DNA of 64,000 nucleotides from contig JAIXMO010000054.1 of the NCBI GenBank assembly GCA_025677825.1, positions 62,001-126,000 on the forward strand. Reading direction: 5' to 3'. Position 1 is the first letter of the stretch. Each line of letters begins with the position of its first letter. Below are positions 57,983 to 64,000 of this stretch, in pieces. This DNA is from Helicostylum pulchrum. Its lineage: Eukaryota > Mucoromycota > Mucoromycetes > Mucorales > Mucoraceae. The position numbers and the translations under genes were made by a program. The notes under the pieces were generated by a model. That model was not told where the DNA came from and did no database searches. It saw nothing but the letters and a program-made list of their open reading frames with translations.

Positions 57983-59040
57983 ATGGGAAGCAGTATATCC
58001 AAAGTGAGTTGCGCTGATATTTCAAACAACCATAAAAAGAGCTATAAATCGCTTCGTCGTCATACTGTTAAAATTGACAAGACAAAGATCGGTATACCTA
58101 CTGATTTTAGGGCAAGTATTTTTTTTTTTTTCTGGGGAATTATTCTTGTATTAATATTTTCTACTATCATTTAGCATACGTATCATGTCGGTAAGTGGTA
58201 TTATTTAATATACGAAAAAAGAAAAGAGGAAATAAAAACTTCCTTATACTAACACACTACCTCTTTTTTCTTCGAAGGAAATGGAAGCCCTTTAATGGAA
58301 GAGGTAAAAAAAAAAAAAAAAAAAAAAAGACCTTGTGCCTAGATTATACCTAATAAATTTCTCGATCCCAAAGTTTGGAGATAATGCAAGTGTCAATAAA
58401 TCAACTAGTAGTACAGTGAGTGATAAAGACTTTATGGCAACTATGGCTCAAATCACAGACGCGCTTCAAAAACTTCCTCTTCATACCTCATCCGGCTACT
58501 ACAGTCCTAAAGTAGCTCCACAGACCAAGATGGGCAATAGCGCCAGCGATCAACAAATTAAATCTCGACGTTCGTTATTAAACAGTACCGAATTAGAAAA
58601 TACTCTGGAAGTATCTTCGTCTATGATGATACCTTCCCTAAAGAACTCGGATGATAATATTCAATTCAGCGAAAAGGAACGCCATTTATTACAGATGACC
58701 AAAGCTTCCTCTGTTCAATTGATGGAGCACACTAGTCCACCCAAACTGTTTACAAGTAAAAGTGATGAATGTGCTCCTACTTTATTAAAACAAGGTTTGA
58801 TCGAAATGACAACTTCCGATTTAACAGGAGGTTACTATGACTTTAGTTCTTGTTTACAGAGTAGAATTGACGCTCAAATTGTCGAGTTGGCAAGAGCCAG
58901 ATCAAAGAATAACAAATCAAATCGATCTCCAGTAAGTTAGAAAATCATTTTTTTTTTTTAAAAAAAATAATTTAAATATCTTTATATATGTATAATAGAG
59001 GAATAATTTAGCGAAGGACAAGCCAACAGTGATGATATAG
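57983..59040 (+). CDS. Small CRIB-domain effector of Cdc42/Rac, N-myristoylated
   Basis: Predicted effector of Rho-type GTPases, probably in polarity. Exons 57983-58111, 58175-58190, 58278-58303, 58374-58931, 58999-59040; 256 residues. Seen: MGSSISKVSC, a myristoylation site (Gly2, Ser6) plus a Cys that could be palmitoylated; CRIB motif IGIPTDFRHTYHVG (about 36-49; consensus I..P..F.H..HVG). The CRIB is only complete if the first intron uses a GC donor (TTTAGG|GCAAGT) and the 16-nt exon 58175-58190 is included. The remainder is Ser-rich and disordered with SKDKDFMATMAQITDAL-like helix (VSDKDFMATMAQITDALQKL). The start of exon 4 (CCAAAG|TTT) is the least certain boundary. It ends 45 bp from the convergent CEP104 gene. 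Confidence 0.78.
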
Positions 59041-59085
59041 AATTTTTTTTTCTGGTATAATAATAAAACGAAATATTTTTCTAGA

Positions 59086-62000
59086 TTATTTTGACATGCG
59101 TGGGTTTTTAGTACATTTAGTGAGAAGATGAGCTTTCCAATCAGTTTCAGTGGATCTACTCATATCTTGTTGACAAAAGGGGCAACGAGATTGCTTAGAT
59201 GCTGTAGCTATAATTAATAAAATGATGTTTAGATTTCTGCAAAATTTCCTACACGTAAAAAAACTAACCTGTGCAAGCCTTTTTTAATGTATGTTGTAAC
59301 CATTGTTCAACAGGGACATATTCTCTACAATGAGTACACTGTTTAACCAAATGTTTACGTTCGCAATCAGTCTTTAAATGGTCTTTTAAAGTAGATACTT
59401 CCAAAATGATTTGGCACATGGGACAATTGGTTAATACAGGACAATCATTATAGTAATGAGAAATAAGCGTATCTTCATTAAATGTATCGTCTTCTTCATC
59501 ACAAAATATACAAACGTTTGTCTTTTCTTCTTCTTCCTCTTCTTCAATTACCTTTGCAACTTTGGCAACCTTCTTCTTTGTAGTTGTTTTCTTTTCTTCA
59601 GTTCTTGATTGTGCCTTTGTAGTTTTTTTAGTGCCGTTTGATTTAACAGCTAAAGCTCTCAGCTCATTTACTGTAGTTGAAGTAGAAGCCTTGATCAACT
59701 TTTTCTTTTCCGATTTTTTAGTTTCTTGATTTAACAACTTGATTGTATCATTTTCTAAAAAGGTACATATCGTTTTAAAGTCTGTATCTTGTTGTTGATG
59801 TTGTGATACAATCACCAATAGGTCCCAACTAGATTTACGTACATCAGCATGAGGATGATTTTTTAAGTAAGAAACAATAAATGTCATGATGTCTTTACGA
59901 TGAAAGTTTGCATCTGTTTTCCATTGAGGGATCAATACTTTTTTAGTAACAATCAAGACTAATTCGATACGTGCTTTGGCATCCTTCATGTTTCGGATCA
60001 TACGTTCCTTTAAACAGAGTGGGATAACAGTAGGGTATAATTCAATCAGTTCTAATACACTCTTGGTAGCAGTAGTCTTGATACCGGGATTGTTATCGCT
60101 GGTTCTCATTAATACACGAGTAAAGAATTTTTGAATGCATCCAAGAATTTTACTGTTGCAGGTCTCTAATTGTTTTTCTACTTTACTATATTAGTTTTAC
60201 GTACGCGCACACACTTGTTTAAAATGTCTGTACAAACCATGTAATTCTTTCCATAATTGGATTGCTTGATTAAAGATAGATTCTCTTGAATCAGTCACTG
60301 CTTCACCAATCATTAAAAGCGAAGCCTGAATAAACTCTAAATCCTGACCTTCTTTTTGTTCAATCAATTGAGACAGTTGATTTAAACCACTTTGTCTGCA
60401 CTTGACCTTGACACTCATAATACAAGCTACGATATCCTCTCCAAACTGTTCAATGGATAACTCGCAAGATTCAATATCATCTTCGGTTAATGGTTCTGGT
60501 ATAGTTTCTGGGTCTATAATTTCTTTCACTACAACAGGTTCTACTTTCTTTTCAGTGATGGAAGGGATGGGAATTCTGGCTGATAATAATGATGGACTAC
60601 CTTCTTCCTTTTTATCATCAATACATAATGCATCAAAGCTTGTCCAGTTGGCAATGGCTTCATCGAGTAATTGTTCCGGATGAGCGGCAGGCTGATTTAG
60701 TTTTGATTCAGTTGATGTTACATTCACTGATTGTATATCAGGAATTGCATTCTAAAAAAAAACGATGAACTTAGTAACACAGTTTAATAAAAATAACAAT
60801 AGAATTACCTCTGTAAGTTCATCTTGTTCATCATCTTCTTCTTCGCTGTTATAAAGCGAAGAACTAACAGCAGTATCAAAAGGCAAAATATCACCATCTC
60901 TTGTGATTTGAATACCGGAATGCTTTAAAAGAGATTCGGCAGTTTGTCTAACCTGAATCATATCAGCCTATTTTACAAACAGTTACGATTGTGTACATAT
61001 TTATTTGTGTAATGGTTTGTTACCTTGATTTTATCTGCTTCATCGTAATTTTTGGACTCTACCGCTTGTTGTTTATCGGTTTCTAAATTGATAAGGAATC
61101 TCCAAAGCCCCGTTAATCTATCGCCCAACTCCTTATAAATCTTTGCCTCCTTAAAATCTTCATCTATTTTATAGTACGGAAAAAACCTTAATATACACGT
61201 ATATAAAATATTAACAGCACAGCGCAAAAAAAAATTATATATACCTTGAGCCGATTCTTCTTCTGCATTTTGAATTACTTGAATCCACTGCTCCAAATTA
61301 AAATCTGAATTTGTGTTATGTATGGTCGATCTTTGTTGAATCTACAAGATGAAAAAAAAAGGAGGGGAATTAACATAAAAGGTAATCCCTTTTTTTTTTT
61401 CGCCTCTCTCTTTATTTACCTCGTTTGAAATACTTTGGTGGCGATATTGATCAGCCGATACAAGTGAATTATCGTTCAGGGAAACTGTATGTCCCAAGAT
61501 ATTTAATGCCAATAAACCAACCTAATAAATTATGAGTATTTTTTTTTACCCCAGCAATTTTTTTTGTTCCTATTTACCTGCTTATGAACATTAAGCCTAT
61601 TTTCATGACATCCTTTAATCACAAGTCGAATATATTCACAATCCGCTTGTATTTTGATCGACTTGAGTTCCCGGTCTTGAAACCTATTGTTGTTATTGAG
61701 GCTTACGAAACTATTAGAGAATGTTAGTCAGGGGAAAAGGTAACACTCTTTTATATGTATACCCTAATCTAGTAAACTGAATGTACATTGAATCTTGCGC
61801 TTGTTCTTTTGTGATACCAATAAACAACTCAATTTGAGACGCTATTTTATAATGATGTGACAGAATTTGAACTTTAGATATACTACATAAACCAGACTTG
61901 AATCGTAAAATTAAATCTTGTGGGTATTCTGGAAACCTATTTTATGCTTAGTATATGTAATGCCCATTCACTCCCGGGTAAGTTATGTCGCCAAATAAAA

Positions 62001-62170
62001 AATTAAAGAATTAAAAAAGAAAATCTGTACCTTTTTGTTTGCCAACCTCTATGACTGACGTTTTGAAAAGGATCTTGGTTATTTCCAGGACTTGATTCGA
62101 TCAACTGTTCTGGTTCATAATCTGGTTCACTTGAAGAGCAATGTGCAATCTCAAAAGGAATAGAGTCCAT
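59086..62170 (-). CDS. CEP104: CEP104 homologue (jelly-roll, coiled coil, TOG, zinc fingers)
   Basis: In animals and algae CEP104 sits at ciliary tips and centrioles, binds tubulin and EB1 and helps ciliary elongation. Exons: 62031-62170, 61763-61936, 61578-61710, 61420-61521, 61245-61341, 61024-61163, 60809-60967, 60213-60751, 59269-60185, 59086-59207; 840 residues against about 925 in human. Seen: N-terminal jelly-roll (FEIAHCSSSEPDYEPEQL, RGWQTKRFPEYPQDLILRFK, VQILSHHYKIASQIELFIGI, LKSIKIQADCEYIRLVIKGC), coiled coil with IYKELGDRLTGLWRFLINLE, TOG-type helical repeats, a Lys-rich linker, and a C-terminal zinc-finger array beginning CIFCDEEDDTFNEDTLISHY, with CPMCQIILEVSTLKDHL, CTHCREYVPVEQWLQH and CPFCQQDM. 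The intron between exons 8 and 9 appears to be only 27 nt. Confidence 0.85.
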
Positions 62171-63082
62171 CTTACGAAATAATAATAAATAGAAAAAGAA
62201 GAGAGGAAAAAAATCGAGGAGCAATAAATTTCTCAACTAAATAAAAAAACAAAAAAAACCTCGTGTCATATAACCCAATTACTATTTACAACACAGGTTA
62301 AACTTCGTATAACAGCTTTATACTTTTTTACGTTTACATACGAAAAAAACGGAGACTTTTGCCTATCACTACTTTACATTAAAACAAAAACAAAAAAAGA
62401 CACTTTTTCCGTTACACGCGAAACGGTTGAACTAATACCGAGTAATTTGTTTCTGAATCTCAAAAAAATGTAATTACATAATTTCAAATCATTTAGTTTT
62501 GATGTGTCATGATGTATTATACAGCAAAATGTTTTAAAATAATATATACATACATATGCACGCGTCATATTTGTACATGTTCTAAATATACACATATACA
62601 CATTTATAAAAATGCTATATGACTAAACAGCCGCGCGTCATATCAAAAGAATCTTGCCCGAACCGATAAAAAGCTCAGTACTCACGTGGGCTGAGCAAAA
62701 GCACAATTGCTGATCTGTTTACAATGAAAGAAATCTTTACTTCAAAAAAAGATCAAAACGTACGCATCTTTTCTTTAAAATAACATTCGTTTTTTTATAA
62801 ATCAGAATTAGTCATAGATAAAATACGCGTTATCTATTATACAACGTCCCTCACATATGATAGAAGTGCATAGCATTATATAGGCGGCGCCATTCTGATA
62901 CGGGGGAATATTTGCCAAGCCAATTAACGTGTACAAAAAAAAAAAAAAAAAAAAGATGGGCACCGTGAAAAATAAACCCGGGAAATTCTTGGTTTATATA
63001 AAGGAACAAAAAAAAAAGGTTCACTTTTTTTTTAAGCAAATATTATCTCTTTTTGCTTTCTAAGCAAAAACAAAAACAAAAA
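62171..63082. promoter_or_regulatory. Divergent promoter region
   Basis: 912 bp between CEP104 (minus) and the disordered protein gene (plus). It contains an A16 run near 62936-62953 and TATATAAAGG at 62995-63004, a plausible TATA box about 80 bp before ATG 63083. No other feature seen. Confidence 0.45.
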
Positions 63083-63715
63083 ATGACTGGATCTACTACT
63101 GTTACTCAAACAAAAAAAACGTTTCCTATAATTAATATGATACGCGGTAAGAAAACTATTACACCTATCATTACATCTGTTCCAAAATACAATGATCCTT
63201 ATATGCCACATATAAGTCAACACTCTCATTCTACTCCTTGTCTGTCCAAGTCTCCAGTCCGTCATAATGCCAATGCTTCTATGCCTCGCTTAACTATTAA
63301 ACCACAACGACAAGTTCACCATCACCATCATCATTATTATTTAAATACTCCTAGTTGTCCTAATGCACCTATACCATCAGATCAACCATTCTATATCCAT
63401 TCATCATCATCATACGGTACCTCTCCACCCTTATCTCCACCTCCACTCTCCCCAAACATGTCTAGACCTTCGTGGAGAAACAGTAAACGTTCATCTACTT
63501 GGCAGCCCGCACCCTCTATCTCCAGTTCCGAAGAAGATGAAGATGATGATAATACGCCTATCGGTCTCCAATTGATCAAATCAGACTCTCTATTAAGTGA
63601 TTATAACGAAGATGGTGATGATGAATTAATTCCTATTGCCGGGCTATCTTTAAATACACCTTATATGTCTGCTGCTGAAAAGTATAAAGCTAAAGTAAAG
63701 GCAAGACTGTTTTAA
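63083..63715 (+). CDS. Intrinsically disordered His/Ser/Pro-rich protein
   Basis: Single exon, 210 residues. Function not recognised. Seen: a basic N-terminus (TKKTFPIINMIRGKKT), poly-His patch (HHHHHHYY at about 79), Ser/Pro repeats (SPPLSPPPLSPNMS), an acidic stretch SSEEDEDDDNTPIGLQLI, and a more structured C-terminus (LSDYNEDGDDELIPIAGLSL, SAAEKYKAKVKARLF). The D-[DE]-x-x-P-[IL]-G-L acidic motif and final YK.KV[KR]A[KR]L helix recur in fungal proteins of unknown role, from memory. Good TATA and A-rich leader support expression. Confidence 0.65.
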   Translation: MTGSTTVTQTKKTFPIINMIRGKKTITPIITSVPKYNDPYMPHISQHSHSTPCLSKSPVRHNANASMPRLTIKPQRQVHHHHHHYYLNTPSCPNAPIPSDQPFYIHSSSSYGTSPPLSPPPLSPNMSRPSWRNSKRSSTWQPAPSISSSEEDEDDDNTPIGLQLIKSDSLLSDYNEDGDDELIPIAGLSLNTPYMSAAEKYKAKVKARLF

Positions 63716-64000
63716 GTCTAAAAACAAACAAACAAACAAACAAACACTGTACCATATAATTCATATTATTATTAGCTTCTAGGCTTCTATAACTATTTAT
63801 TTCGTATTTTATACTTATAACCTCTTTCGAGATCATTTAAATAAAATATCTGATTTAATACATATAAAAAAAACGATTTTTTGATTTTTTCAATAGCAGC
63901 ACTGCTTAAAATATTGATGCAACTTAATGAAATTTATTGATGCTAATTTATGGAGAATTATAGCACAGAACATGAGAAAGGCGTATAAGGGATTTATTTT
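63716..64000. other. 3' flank with (AAAC)n
   Basis: An (AAAC)6 tract runs at 63721-63746 directly after the stop, followed by AT-rich DNA with AATAAAATA at 63840. No gene start is visible before the right edge. Confidence 0.6.

Noticed and set aside
1..64000. CRISPR arrays, tRNA, 5S or other rRNA genes
   Set aside because: Searched by eye for spaced direct repeats and for tRNA A/B-box cloverleaf patterns; none found, though a tRNA scan by program would be more sensitive.

Overview
The window looks like nuclear DNA of a Mucoromycota fungus, most likely Mucorales. The DNA is AT-rich. Genes are cut by many short introns (usually 50-90 nt, GT/GC...AG, with poly-T and poly-A runs). The proteins are of fungal type (Sec61 alpha, SMU1, mitochondrial PSD, cytochrome c peroxidase, S1P lyase, KAR5, CreC/WDR20). 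Several relic proteins resemble families I know from mucoralean genomes. No CRISPR array, rRNA or tRNA gene was found. All gene models below were joined by hand from reading frame, splice-site and family-motif continuity; where exon lengths are given, they sum to a whole number of codons.

Layout. 0-10.5 kb: a large DUF3684/HSP90-type ATPase gene (minus, running off the left edge), an MFS transporter (plus), and a CreC/WDR20-like WD40 gene (minus, convergent with the MFS gene). 10.5-18 kb: a PSD1-type phosphatidylserine decarboxylase inside gene-poor DNA that holds a MITE-like element with its relatives, a Fanzor-like fragment and a small orphan gene; a secreted Cys-rich DUF7707-type gene follows. 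18.9-23.9 kb: a dense plus-strand run of SMU1, mitochondrial bL21m and sphingosine-1-phosphate lyase.

24-34 kb: a graveyard island. It has no intact conserved gene but holds scattered pieces of Fanzor (eukaryotic TnpB-like) proteins, an HSP70-like fragment with an internal stop, other frameshifted coding relics and MITE-like ends. It also holds one small intact two-exon coiled-coil gene (27174-27850) whose coding DNA is packed with perfect inverted repeats. That gene is the strongest candidate for something undescribed.

35-64 kb: ordinary gene territory with roomy spacers: a SAM methyltransferase, a SAP-domain poly-Q protein, KAR5/Tht1 (nuclear fusion), an NQR-repeat protein, SEC61, cytochrome c peroxidase, a degenerate RNase H-like protein, an ornithine-cyclodeaminase/mu-crystallin gene divergent from a TRIC-type cation channel, a CRIB-domain small-GTPase effector convergent with a CEP104 homologue (a ciliary-tip protein in a lineage without cilia), and a disordered His/Ser/Pro-rich protein.

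The genes do not form one pathway. Themes include ER and nuclear-envelope membranes (SEC61, TRIC, S1P lyase, KAR5), mitochondria (PSD, bL21m, CCP) and cell polarity/microtubules (CRIB, CEP104). Recurring structural features are four GC-AG introns, two apparent micro-introns (27 and 32 nt) and many TnAn palindromes in introns and at gene ends.
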